Made by a program: the position numbers and the translations under genes. The notes beneath the pieces are model-generated. The model ran no database searches. It worked only from the letters and a program-made list of their open reading frames with translations, and was not told where the DNA came from. Of a stretch of DNA of 10,714 nt, positions 1-6,082 are shown in pieces (the stretch's first letter is position 1; the number at the start of each line of letters is the position of its first letter). Source of the DNA: an uncultured Oscillospiraceae bacterium (GTDB lineage: Bacteria > Bacillota > Clostridia > Oscillospirales > Ruminococcaceae); NCBI GenBank assembly GCA_900543295.1, contig UQQY01000064.1:1-10714 (forward strand), read 5' to 3'.

Positions 1-5
1 CCAAT

Positions 6-82
6 GGCCCGCTAGCTCAGTTGGTTAGAGCGCTAGCCTGTCACGCTAGAGGTCGTCGGTTCGAGCCCGATGCGGGTCGCCA
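6..82 (+). tRNA. tRNA-Asp (anticodon GTC)
   Basis: Full cloverleaf. The acceptor stem GGCCCGC pairs with GCGGGTC with one G-U pair. The D arm contains GCTCAGTTGGTTAGAGC. The anticodon stem CTAGC/GCTAG encloses loop CTGTCAC, which gives anticodon GTC (Asp). The T arm is GTCGG-TTCGAGC-CCGAT. Discriminator G is followed by an encoded CCA at 80-82. The bases cca at 1-3 are probably the encoded 3' end of a preceding tRNA cut by the window edge. Confidence 0.97.
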
Positions 83-84
83 TT

Positions 85-160
85 GCTGATATGGCTCAGG
101 TGGTAGAGCACGTCCTTGGTAAGGACGAGGTCACCAGTTCGAATCTGGTTATCAGCTCCA
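85..160 (+). tRNA. tRNA-Thr (anticodon GGT)
   Basis: Full cloverleaf starting two bases after tRNA-Asp. The acceptor stem GCTGATA pairs with TATCAGC. The anticodon stem CGTCC/GGACG encloses TTGGTAA, giving anticodon GGT (Thr). The T arm is ACCAG-TTCGAAT-CTGGT, with an encoded CCA at 158-160. The tight spacing implies co-transcription with tRNA-Asp from a promoter left of the window. Confidence 0.97.
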
Positions 161-162
161 AG

Positions 163-197
163 ACAGTACACAGCATATTGTTGTGTACTGTTTTTTT
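163..197 (+). terminator. Intrinsic terminator of the tRNA cluster
   Basis: A 10-bp perfect stem (163-172 with 182-191) and a 9-nt loop are followed by an uninterrupted T run to 197, directly after tRNA-Thr. It ends the tRNA transcript. Confidence 0.93.
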
Positions 198-234
198 ATG
201 ATAAATAGATTTTTATACTTGATACCTGTTCGAC

Positions 235-263
235 TTGACATCTTTTCTTTACTCTGATATAAC
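235..263 (+). promoter_or_regulatory. SigA-type promoter of the glycosidase operon
   Basis: A perfect -35 TTGACA (235-240), a 17-bp spacer and -10 TATAAC (258-263) lie between the tRNA terminator and the glycosidase start. The ribosome binding site AAGGGGGAG (290-298) lies 11 nt before the ATG. I see no catabolite-repression (cre) site or obvious operator palindrome here. Confidence 0.8.
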
Positions 264-309
264 CAAATATAAGAACTGTTTCGGCAGATAAGGGGGAGAG
301 AATACGCAT

Positions 310-1905
310 ATGAAAGAGACTGTGTTTTATCAGGATGGAAAGCCGTTTTTTACAATCGGCGCGCAGGCTCATAATTCTTCGGGGTATTCTTTAAAAGAAT
401 TAGAACCAGTATGGCGTGCATGCGAGCTGATGGAAGTAAACACTTGCGCGATTGCGGTAAGCTGGGAGCGTTTTGAGCCGCAGGAAGGCGGATTTGATGA
501 TGTTTTGGTGCGAGATATTATTAGAACCTGCCGTGCGCGGAATCTCAAATTGATTCTTTTATGGTTTGGCACATGGAAAAACGGTCACATGAAATATGTA
601 CCGTCTTGGGTTAAAACAGATCACAGCCGCTTTTGGCGCGTTCGTACATATGATGGATACGAAATCGCAAATCTTTCATCCTTCTGTGAAGAGACCCAAA
701 GAGCGGATCAGCGCGCTTTTTGCAGATTGATGGAAATAATCAGAGAAGAGGATGAACAGGAGAAGACAGTGCTGGCGGTGCAAATTGAGAATGAGCTTGG
801 CATCGTGGGCAGAAGCGTGCGCGACTACGGCGATACGGCGCAGGCGGCGTATGAGGCAGATGTTCCGCAGGAAGTCGTTGACAGACTTGAAAGCGGCGCG
901 GAGACCGAACAGGCTGTACGCGACTGGAAGGCATGTGGAGCACGGAAAGCTGGAAACTGGCGCGAGCTGTTTGGCCGCCGTGGTGACGAATTGCTGCAAG
1001 CTTACAGTATGGCGCGGTATGTCGACCGGATTGCCGCTGCGGGAAAAGCTGTCTATGCAATCCCCATGTATACAAACGTCTGGCTCGACATTCAGGGCGG
1101 TTTTGAGACGCCTGGAACCGACTATCCCTCTGGTGAGGCAGTGATCAAAAATCTGGCGTTCTGGCGCTGGTTTGCGCCGCATCTGGATATGATATGCCCT
1201 GATATTTATGTACAGGAAGAACAAAGATATATGGCCGCGGCGCGTGCGTACAACCGTCCGGACAATCCCTTGTATATTCCAGAGACAGGGACTTCCGTCG
1301 CGTCGGCAATCGGCGTATTCCGCGCGATTGCCGAATGCGGATTGACCGGCGTTCACTTTTTCGGGGCAGAGAGCGTGTTGAGTAAGGACGGAGAACTGCT
1401 GGAAAGTGCGAAACCCATGCATGAGGATTTCCAGTGCCTGAACGCCGTTCTTCCGCTTTTGACAGAGTATCGCGGAAGTGGAAAAATTCATGCGGTCGTA
1501 CAGGAGGAATTCGCTTCAGAACAGACGCTGCGTTTGGACGGATGGACAGCAATCGCGCGTTTCGGCGCTTTTGCGCGCGTCGGCGATTACCGGCACAGGA
1601 TTGCTGAGCCGACAACAGGCCGCGGTCGCGGATTGGTTATACAGACTGCGAAAAATGAATTTTATATCTGCGGCGTGGCTTTTTCGCTGGCTTTTCGTTC
1701 TAATCCGCCGCTTTCAGAATGGAAGGCTCCGCAGCAGGACTATCAGCTGGAGCATTTTCTCGATTATCTCCATGTAGAAGAGGGGCGCTTCGACGCAAGG
1801 GGAAGCTGGATTTGTGAACGTATCCGCAACGGGGATGAGACTGATTTCGGCGTATATGTTTTTCCGGATAACGGCGCAGTGCGCGTTGTATTGGAAGGGA
1901 TATAA
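310..1905 (+). CDS. Cytoplasmic clan GH-A glycosidase, GH35/DUF5597 type (putative beta-galactosidase)
   Basis: A 531-residue retaining glycoside hydrolase with no signal peptide or membrane segment, so it probably acts in the cytoplasm on imported oligosaccharides. Seen in the sequence: a (beta/alpha)8-barrel start with GAQAHNSS (residues 17-24), SWERFEPQEG (51-60), LLWFGTWKNG (83-92), the acid/base strand motif VQIENE (157-162, catalytic E162), IPMYTNVWLD (251-260) and YIPETG (322-327, likely nucleophile E325). The WFGTWKNG and MYTNVWL blocks are typical of the GH35-like family carrying a C-terminal DUF5597 domain, which includes beta-galactosidases acting on xyloglucan-type oligosaccharides. 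Residues after about 400 would be that C-terminal domain. The start is fixed by the upstream ribosome binding site and promoter. A gene for an HExxH protein follows after 21 bp. Family is fairly secure; substrate is inferred and could be another galactoside or arabinoside. Confidence 0.85.
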   Translation: MKETVFYQDGKPFFTIGAQAHNSSGYSLKELEPVWRACELMEVNTCAIAVSWERFEPQEGGFDDVLVRDIIRTCRARNLKLILLWFGTWKNGHMKYVPSWVKTDHSRFWRVRTYDGYEIANLSSFCEETQRADQRAFCRLMEIIREEDEQEKTVLAVQIENELGIVGRSVRDYGDTAQAAYEADVPQEVVDRLESGAETEQAVRDWKACGARKAGNWRELFGRRGDELLQAYSMARYVDRIAAAGKAVYAIPMYTNVWLDIQGGFETPGTDYPSGEAVIKNLAFWRWFAPHLDMICPDIYVQEEQRYMAAARAYNRPDNPLYIPETGTSVASAIGVFRAIAECGLTGVHFFGAESVLSKDGELLESAKPMHEDFQCLNAVLPLLTEYRGSGKIHAVVQEEFASEQTLRLDGWTAIARFGAFARVGDYRHRIAEPTTGRGRGLVIQTAKNEFYICGVAFSLAFRSNPPLSEWKAPQQDYQLEHFLDYLHVEEGRFDARGSWICERIRNGDETDFGVYVFPDNGAVRVVLEGI

Positions 1906-1926
1906 GCTGACGAAGGAGATGATCCT

Positions 1927-2685
1927 ATGAATTTGATTTATAAAATTCCGTCTTTTTCTTATATGCGGGACGCAATCCTTGCCGTCCAGAGCGAGGAACA
2001 AAGCGATTTTTTCACAGAGAGCCTGTTCCGCTTTTATCCACAGTTTGAACAGGAGAAAATGAAGCGTATGACGCCGGACGAAAAGCGCGAGTATCTCACA
2101 GCCATCCTGAAGGGGATTTATCAGGAGAACGAGCCGCTTTTCATGCAAAAGCAGGAGGCCTATCAGCGGCATTGGGATGCAAGCCGGATTGTGGTAGAGG
2201 AGGCGTTCTCCGAGATTTTTGCAATGGATCTGCGGGATGAATTTAACGATATGACCGGTTATCTTTCGTTAAATCCGGTGTGTCCGCGCTATCTCGACAC
2301 GCATGCGTTTGATCTGTTCTATTTAAACAGCGAGCGTGGCGCAATGGGTTTGGCGCTGCATGAGATTACGCACTTTGTCTGGTTTAAACGGTGGAATCTC
2401 CTGTTTCACGACGACCCGGCGGAGTATGAGGCGCCGCATGTAAAATGGCTGCTGAGTGAGATTGTCGTGGACGCCATATTGCAGGAGACGCGCTTAAACG
2501 CGCTGAATCCGTATCGGGATGAAAATGTGTATGCATATTTCTATCACTGCAATATCGGCGGCAAGCCGCTGCTTTCCACAATGTTGGAGCTGTTCGCAGC
2601 CCATCCAATCGAATCGTTTATGCAAGAAAGCTTCGCACTGGTAAAGCAGTATGAGACGGAAATTCGCTCTGCGGAAGAAAGATAA
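1927..2685 (+). CDS. Unrecognised protein with HExxH...E zinc-metallopeptidase-like motif
   Basis: A 252-residue soluble protein, without signal peptide or transmembrane segment, that I cannot place in a named family. It contains HEITH at residues 145-149 in a hydrophobic helix (GLALHEITHF), the classic zinc-peptidase pattern. LLSEIVVDAIL follows, with E178 28 residues after the second His, a spacing that could supply the third zinc ligand of a gluzincin. The N-terminal half (about 20-110) is acidic, helical and rich in Glu, Lys and aromatics. ATG is preceded by AAGGAG with 8-nt spacing. It lies 21 bp behind the glycosidase with no terminator between, so the two share a transcript. That suggests, without proving, a role linked to glycan use or turnover of a partner protein. 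Peptidase activity is inferred from the motif alone. Confidence 0.72.
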   Translation: MNLIYKIPSFSYMRDAILAVQSEEQSDFFTESLFRFYPQFEQEKMKRMTPDEKREYLTAILKGIYQENEPLFMQKQEAYQRHWDASRIVVEEAFSEIFAMDLRDEFNDMTGYLSLNPVCPRYLDTHAFDLFYLNSERGAMGLALHEITHFVWFKRWNLLFHDDPAEYEAPHVKWLLSEIVVDAILQETRLNALNPYRDENVYAYFYHCNIGGKPLLSTMLELFAAHPIESFMQESFALVKQYETEIRSAEER

Positions 2686-2720
2686 AGCAAAACCACCACG
2701 TCAGTGGTGGTTTTGCTTTT
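2684..2720. terminator. Bidirectional terminator shared by two convergent operons
   Basis: A perfect 16-bp stem (2684-2699 with 2704-2719) with a GTCA loop. The arms start and end in A-rich and T-rich tracts, so either strand gives a hairpin followed by U-rich RNA. It sits between the HExxH gene (+) and rbr (-), and its left arm overlaps the TAA stop codon (2683-2685) of the HExxH gene. Confidence 0.9.
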
Positions 2721-2738
2721 ATGCTGAAATAGCTGAAA

Positions 2739-3278
2739 TCAATAATTTTGTGCGCGCAGCTCGAAATAAGCTTTCGGATGTGCACATACCGGGCATACCT
2801 CAGGCGCGTTCTTGCCGATATGGATATGGCCGCAGTTTCTGCAAACCCATACCATATCACCATCTTTCGAGAAAACGAGACCGCCTTTTACATTCTCAAG
2901 CAGCTTGCGGTAACGCTCTTCATGTTCTTTTTCGATTTTGCCTACTGCCTCAAAAAGATAGGCTATCCGGTCAAAGCCCTCTTCCTTTGCGATTTTGGCG
3001 AATTCCGCATACATCTCGGTCCATTCGTAGTTTTCGCCGGCGGCAGCGTCGGCAAGGTTTGCCTCCGTGTTCGGAACGTCGCCGTCGTGCAGCAGCTTGA
3101 ACCAGAGCTTTGCATGCTCTTTTTCGTTATTAGCCGTTTCGGTAAAAATAGCGGCAATCTGCTCATAGCCTTCTTTTTTTGCCTTGGACGCATAATAGGT
3201 GTACTTGTTTCTCGCCTGGGACTCGCCCGCAAAAGCGGTCATCAAGTTCGCTTCGGTTTTACTGCCTTTTAAATTCAT
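2739..3278 (-). CDS. rbr: Rubrerythrin (peroxide reductase)
   Basis: A 179-residue cytoplasmic non-haem iron protein that reduces hydrogen peroxide to water in anaerobes. The N-terminal ferritin-like di-iron domain (about 1-135) shows FAGES (E19), NEKEH (E52, H55), a central ENYEWTE (E85, E88) and the second ExxH (EKEH, 116-119). The C-terminal rubredoxin domain has CRNC (146-149) and CPVC (162-165), which bind the Fe(Cys)4 centre. The length is normal for a classical two-domain rubrerythrin. AAGGAG lies 8 nt before ATG. It is 24 bp downstream of perR on the same strand with no terminator between, so it is almost certainly co-transcribed and derepressed by peroxide through PerR. Confidence 0.97.
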   Translation of the reverse strand: MNLKGSKTEANLMTAFAGESQARNKYTYYASKAKKEGYEQIAAIFTETANNEKEHAKLWFKLLHDGDVPNTEANLADAAAGENYEWTEMYAEFAKIAKEEGFDRIAYLFEAVGKIEKEHEERYRKLLENVKGGLVFSKDGDMVWVCRNCGHIHIGKNAPEVCPVCAHPKAYFELRAQNY

Positions 3279-3302
3279 CGTATCTTCTCCTTTTCCTTTT
3301 TC

Positions 3303-3713
3303 TTATTTTGAACCCTTTTGAAAGGTTTCATACGTTTGTTTTGCAGCGCAGGACGGACAAATTCCACTCAGACAGAGCTGATGCCGCGTTACGAGAAATC
3401 CAGTCTGTTCAAAAATCTGCTGCTGCATAATATGATAAAATTCGGGTGAGCAGTCAAATACTTTTCGACAGCAAAGGCACTGCATATGCTCATGCGGAGC
3501 CGGATTTGCATCGTATCGTGCTTTCGCATCGTCAAAAAGGATTCGCCGGATTTCTCCCGCATCCGCCATCATGTTCAGGTTCCGATAAACCGTAGCCAGA
3601 CTGATATTCGGGTTTTCTCCACGCAGCCTTGTATACAGCATATCCGCTGTCGGATGATCGCAGGAACGCTTCAGCGCCATCAGGATCTGTTCTCTTTGTT
3701 TGGAATAGCGCAT
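3303..3713 (-). CDS. perR: Peroxide-responsive Fur-family repressor PerR
   Basis: A 136-residue Fur-superfamily metalloregulator. An N-terminal winged helix carries HPTADMLY (from H20) and ISLATVYRNLNMM (37-49, recognition helix). A dimerisation domain follows. By alignment to Bacillus subtilis PerR, the regulatory metal ligands are H20, D68 (RYD), H74 and H76 (HEH) and D87, five residues after C82. The Asp at D87, where Fur proteins carry Glu, is the known PerR discriminator. Structural zinc Cys pairs are C79/C82 and CPSC near the C terminus. ATG at 3713 is preferred over an in-frame TTG at 3728 because AGGAGG lies 5 nt upstream of that ATG and the TTG would lie inside the ribosome binding site. 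It is first in an operon with rbr and is probably autoregulated. Confidence 0.93.
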   Translation of the reverse strand: MRYSKQREQILMALKRSCDHPTADMLYTRLRGENPNISLATVYRNLNMMADAGEIRRILFDDAKARYDANPAPHEHMQCLCCRKVFDCSPEFYHIMQQQIFEQTGFLVTRHQLCLSGICPSCAAKQTYETFQKGSK

Positions 3714-3732
3714 AGTGCCCTCCTGCAAATAA

Positions 3733-3747
3733 GAATCATTATTATAA
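3733..3747 (-). promoter_or_regulatory. Candidate PerR box
   Basis: On the minus strand TTATAATAATGATTC fits the PerR operator consensus TTATAATNATTATAA. The left half-site is perfect and the right half-site matches at 4 of 7 bases. It overlaps the -10 region of the perR promoter, where binding would block RNA polymerase. The match is by eye and partly overlaps a TATAAT-like -10, which raises the chance of a spurious hit. Confidence 0.55.
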
Positions 3748-3771
3748 TAGCATGTTTTTCCGCAATGTCAA
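3741..3771 (-). promoter_or_regulatory. Promoter of perR-rbr
   Basis: Minus strand -35 TTGACA (3766-3771). The -10 is either TATTAT (3744-3749, 16-bp spacer) or TATAAT (3741-3746, 19-bp spacer). It sits about 30 bp upstream of the perR ATG. Confidence 0.72.
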
Positions 3772-3793
3772 GTGCATGAAATGATTTTTATTT

Positions 3794-3830
3794 TTTCTTA
3801 TAAGAAAGGACGCCGGTATACCGGCGTCCT
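3794..3830 (-). terminator. Probable terminator of the MATE transporter gene
   Basis: A perfect GC-rich palindrome (arms 3807-3816 and 3821-3830, central TATA) is followed on the minus strand by TTTCTTATAAG, a weak U tract. The flanking TTTCTTATAAGAAA (3794-3807) is itself a 14-bp palindrome. A second hairpin (3850-3875, one bulged base, no T run) lies between it and the MATE stop codon and may help protect the 3' end. Nothing else is visible in 3772-3888. Confidence 0.65.
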
Positions 3831-3888
3831 GATTTTGTGCACAATTGTTTTTCCTGCATTTTTCGAATGCGGAAAGGAGCTCAATTCA

Positions 3889-5268
3889 TCAAATTTTCGC
3901 TTTTTCCGGAGAAGACAGCTTGTTAATCTTTGTTTGATACAGATGGTGCAGAAAAACAGCGCTTAAAAGAAGCGCGGCAATCTCTGCGATGGGAAAAGCC
4001 CACCATACTGCGTCCGGCGTGTTGAACTGCGCCAGCAGATACGCCGCCGGAAGCAAAATGACAAGCTGACGGCCAACCGATACGTAAAGGCTCAAAAGGC
4101 CGTTGCCCATAGCCTGAAAGACTGAGCTGCACACAATATTGAAGCCGGCAAGCAAGAAGCTTACTGAGATGATCCGCAGCGCCGGAGCCCCGATTGCCAG
4201 CATATTTTCAGATGCGTTGAACATACTTAAAAGCTGCTCAGGGAAAACATGAAACACCACAGCGCCGAGCAGCATCAGAAGGGTTGCATAAATTACGCTG
4301 TAGCGGATTGTTTTGTGAATACGTTCCGGACGTCTGGCGCCATAATTATATGACACAATGGGAACCAAGCCGTTATTCAGGCCAAAAACTGGCATAAAGA
4401 TAAAGCTTTGCAGCTTAAAATATACGCCGAAAACCGCTGTTGCCGTTTCGGTGAATCTCACAAGAATCAGATTCATTCCATACGTCATAACGGAAGAGAT
4501 CGACGCCATAATAATCGACGGGATACCCACCGAATAAATGCGTTTGATTACGCGGCCGCTGGGACGGAAGCCTTTGAACGTGAGCTGGACCTCCGGATTT
4601 TTATAGTGATTGAGAAATGCAATCAGGATTGCGGCGGCAATCTGTCCAATAACTGTTGCAGCCGCTGCGCCTGCAATACCCATTTTCGGGAAGAAGAGCC
4701 ATCCGAAAATCAGGATGGGATCCAAAATAATGTTGATAACCGCGCCGGCAAGCTGGCCTAGCATGGTTAGCATTGTGCGTCCTGTCGCCTGAAGCAAACG
4801 CTCGAAGGTGATCTGAAAAAAGATGCCGAATGAAAAGACCGAGCAGATCGTCAGATAGCTTGTCCCCATATCGATGATTTCCTGTATCTTAGTCTGCGAC
4901 GCAAAAAAGAGCCGCGGACAGAAGATGCCGAAAAGGATAAAAACAGCCGCGCTGAGCAGCGCCAGAAACACGCCGTTGGAGGCCGCCAGGTTTACATGCT
5001 TCTGGTCATGTTCGCCGAGACTTTTGGAAAGCATGGCGTTGATGCCAACCCCGGTTCCGGTTGCGACCGCAATCATCAGGTTTTGGATTGGGAAAGCAAG
5101 CGAAACGGCAGTCAGCGCGTTTTCGCTGATCTGTGCGACAAAAATACTGTCAACGATATTATAGAGCGCCTGCACCAGCATGGATGCCATAATCGGCAGC
5201 GACATGGTTAAAAGCAGCCGGTTGACGGGCATCACGCCCATCTTGTTTTCGCGGATTCCTTCCTGCAT
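3889..5268 (-). CDS. MATE-family multidrug/sodium antiporter
   Basis: A 459-residue integral membrane protein of normal MATE length with about 12 hydrophobic helices in two homologous halves. MATE proteins export cationic drugs, metabolites or peptides in exchange for Na+ or H+. Family-typical stretches are LLLTMSLPIMASMLVQALYN (19-38) followed by VDSIFVAQ, the TGTGVGINAMLS loop, and LNNGLVPIVSYNYGAR in the second half. AAGGAG lies 6-7 nt before ATG. The gene is monocistronic on the minus strand, with a terminator-like hairpin in its leader and a divergent lipoprotein gene upstream. The substrate cannot be told from sequence. It looks like the MOP-superfamily clostridial group often annotated NorM/DinF-like. 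Confidence 0.95.
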   Translation of the reverse strand: MQEGIRENKMGVMPVNRLLLTMSLPIMASMLVQALYNIVDSIFVAQISENALTAVSLAFPIQNLMIAVATGTGVGINAMLSKSLGEHDQKHVNLAASNGVFLALLSAAVFILFGIFCPRLFFASQTKIQEIIDMGTSYLTICSVFSFGIFFQITFERLLQATGRTMLTMLGQLAGAVINIILDPILIFGWLFFPKMGIAGAAAATVIGQIAAAILIAFLNHYKNPEVQLTFKGFRPSGRVIKRIYSVGIPSIIMASISSVMTYGMNLILVRFTETATAVFGVYFKLQSFIFMPVFGLNNGLVPIVSYNYGARRPERIHKTIRYSVIYATLLMLLGAVVFHVFPEQLLSMFNASENMLAIGAPALRIISVSFLLAGFNIVCSSVFQAMGNGLLSLYVSVGRQLVILLPAAYLLAQFNTPDAVWWAFPIAEIAALLLSAVFLHHLYQTKINKLSSPEKAKI

Positions 5269-5292
5269 AAAAACACTCCTTTTCCATTTGAC

Positions 5293-5321
5293 AAAAAAAC
5301 ACGGGAAGCAATTCGCTTCCC
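5293..5321 (-). promoter_or_regulatory. Terminator-like hairpin in the MATE mRNA leader (possible attenuator)
   Basis: On the minus strand GGGAAGC-GAATT-GCTTCCC (5321 down to 5303) is followed by GTG and seven T (5299-5293). It lies between the promoter (5369-5397) and the ribosome binding site (about 5275-5281), so as an intrinsic terminator it would stop transcription before the gene. No plus-strand gene ends here that would need it, and the plus-strand T tract is weaker. Confidence 0.6.
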
Positions 5322-5346
5322 TGTTTTCCGTTTGCTTATCGAAAAA

Positions 5347-5384
5347 GTGTACAAAAATCTACATTCTAAGTATAGCGTGTACAA
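5347..5384. repeat. Two GTGTACAA direct repeats around the MATE transcription start
   Basis: GTGTACAA occurs at 5347-5354 and 5377-5384, exactly 30 bp apart, about three helical turns. One copy lies in the -35/-10 spacer of the MATE promoter and the other just downstream of the predicted start of transcription. The TGTACA core of each is self-complementary, so each could be a dimer site. This arrangement suits a repressor but no binding protein is identified. Confidence 0.45.
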
Positions 5385-5397
5385 TCCGTACTGTCAA
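5369..5397 (-). promoter_or_regulatory. SigA-type promoter of the MATE gene
   Basis: Minus strand -35 TTGACA (5392-5397), 17-bp spacer, -10 TATACT (5369-5374). The implied leader is about 95 nt and includes the terminator-like hairpin at 5293-5321. Confidence 0.8.
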
Positions 5398-5409
5398 GTG
5401 AAAAGTAAT

Positions 5410-5439
5410 TTGACAAAGCGATATACACTGCGGTATGAT
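5410..5439 (+). promoter_or_regulatory. SigA-type promoter of the lipoprotein gene
   Basis: -35 TTGACA (5410-5415), 18-bp spacer, -10 TATGAT (5434-5439). It is divergent from the MATE promoter, with the two -35 boxes inverted and only 12 bp apart. Confidence 0.72.
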
Positions 5440-5497
5440 AATAACGATATAATATGCGTTCTGAAAAGGCGCACAGTCATGGAAAGCGGGGGCTTGA

Positions 5498-5878
5498 ATG
5501 ATGAAAAAGCTGTGGTGCGTTTTACTTGTGCTTGGTTTGCTGATTTTGACCGGCTGTTCCCTGCAAGGTGAAAATGCAGGGGAGGAAAGCAGCACTGCTT
5601 CGAAGCAGGAGACTTCTGGAAACGCGGAGGATGCGTTAGCGTTTATTGAAAAAACCGCTGCAAAGCATGATCCGCCGGAGGAAGGCGTAACGCGCAGCTA
5701 TGTCCGCAGGAAAACCACTGTCAAATTTGAGGATACCGACTGCTACGTATACAAGGTTGTGGACGACTATGGATCACATAAAAAAGTGACCGCCACCTAT
5801 GCGGCTTCCGCCGACGGCAGCATTGTGCTGCGCTACGATATTGTAACGGATGAGTATGTTCCCATCTCAGGAGAATAG
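5498..5878 (+). CDS. Small secreted lipoprotein of unknown function
   Basis: A 126-residue protein with a type II signal peptide: basic MMKK, a hydrophobic core, then lipobox LTGC (17-20), so C20 should be lipidated and the mature protein anchored outside the membrane. Residues 21-45 form a Ser/Glu/Gly-rich linker. The remaining 80 residues look like a small beta-rich domain (YVRRKTTVKFEDTDCYVYKV, then TATYAASADGSIVLRYDI). I do not recognise the family. Two adjacent ATGs (5498, 5501) are possible starts, and the upstream GGGGG (5488-5492) is a poor, non-canonical ribosome binding site. It is monocistronic, with its own promoter and two terminators after it. Confidence 0.82.
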   Translation: MMKKLWCVLLVLGLLILTGCSLQGENAGEESSTASKQETSGNAEDALAFIEKTAAKHDPPEEGVTRSYVRRKTTVKFEDTDCYVYKVVDDYGSHKKVTATYAASADGSIVLRYDIVTDEYVPISGE

Positions 5879-5895
5879 ATCATGTTTGGAATACG

Positions 5896-5930
5896 GCCGG
5901 CGGCGGCCGCACATTGAGACGCCGGCTTTT
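5896..5930 (+). terminator. Intrinsic terminator of the lipoprotein gene
   Basis: GCCGGCG (5896-5902) pairs with CGCCGGC (5920-5926), followed by TTTT. The loop is long (17 nt) and GC rich. It lies 18 bp after the lipoprotein stop codon. Confidence 0.78.
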
Positions 5931-5953
5931 ATTCCTGTATCATAAAAACTCGG

Positions 5954-5984
5954 GCTGTCCGCTTTAGCGGACGGCTTTTTCTTT
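5954..5984 (+). terminator. Second tandem terminator
   Basis: GCTGTCCGC (5954-5962) pairs with GCGGACGGC (5967-5975) with one G-U pair and a TTTA loop, then TTTTTCTTT. It backs up the preceding terminator and insulates the sigma-factor operon downstream. Confidence 0.85.
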
Positions 5985-6082
5985 GCTTCTGCCGGCGATA
6001 CTGCATTTCATCAGTTTTTATTTTGCTGTTTTCCAATAAAACGTGCCGCACAATCGTCATCGTAAGCGAAAGGAGGATTCAC

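Noticed and set aside
1..200. Integrative element attachment site at the tRNA genes
   Set aside because: No duplicated tRNA 3' end elsewhere in the window and no integrase gene.
676..1491. Long minus-strand open frame (271 codons) antisense to the glycosidase
   Set aside because: The plus-strand frame carries conserved glycosidase motifs throughout, while the antisense product has no recognisable motif, and I noted no good ribosome binding site for it.
2723..2739. Tandem GCTGAAAT copies before the rbr stop codon
   Set aside because: Only two 8-base copies in low-complexity sequence overlapping the end of rbr, with no sign of function.
2748..3272. Plus-strand open frame of 174 codons opposite rubrerythrin
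   Set aside because: It is a shadow of the rbr coding sequence, where every iron ligand and rubredoxin Cys is present on the minus strand.
3794..3807. TTTCTTATAAGAAA palindrome as a second PerR operator
   Set aside because: It is upstream of the perR -35 and abuts the MATE terminator stem, and its match to the PerR consensus is limited to the TTATAA core.
5288..5293. TTGACA at 5288-5293 as an additional plus-strand promoter
   Set aside because: No -10-like sequence lies 16-18 bp downstream, where the hairpin sits.
6037..6064. ECF-type autoregulatory promoter made of TAAAAC and CGTC or CGTA
   Set aside because: Spacings of 12 or 18 bp do not fit the usual 16-17 bp, and the start of transcription would fall at or within the ribosome binding site.
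6023..6082. In-frame upstream ATG at 6023 that would extend the sigma factor by 20 residues
   Set aside because: It has no ribosome binding site, while ATG 6083 has AAAGGAGG at ideal distance and sigma homology begins there.
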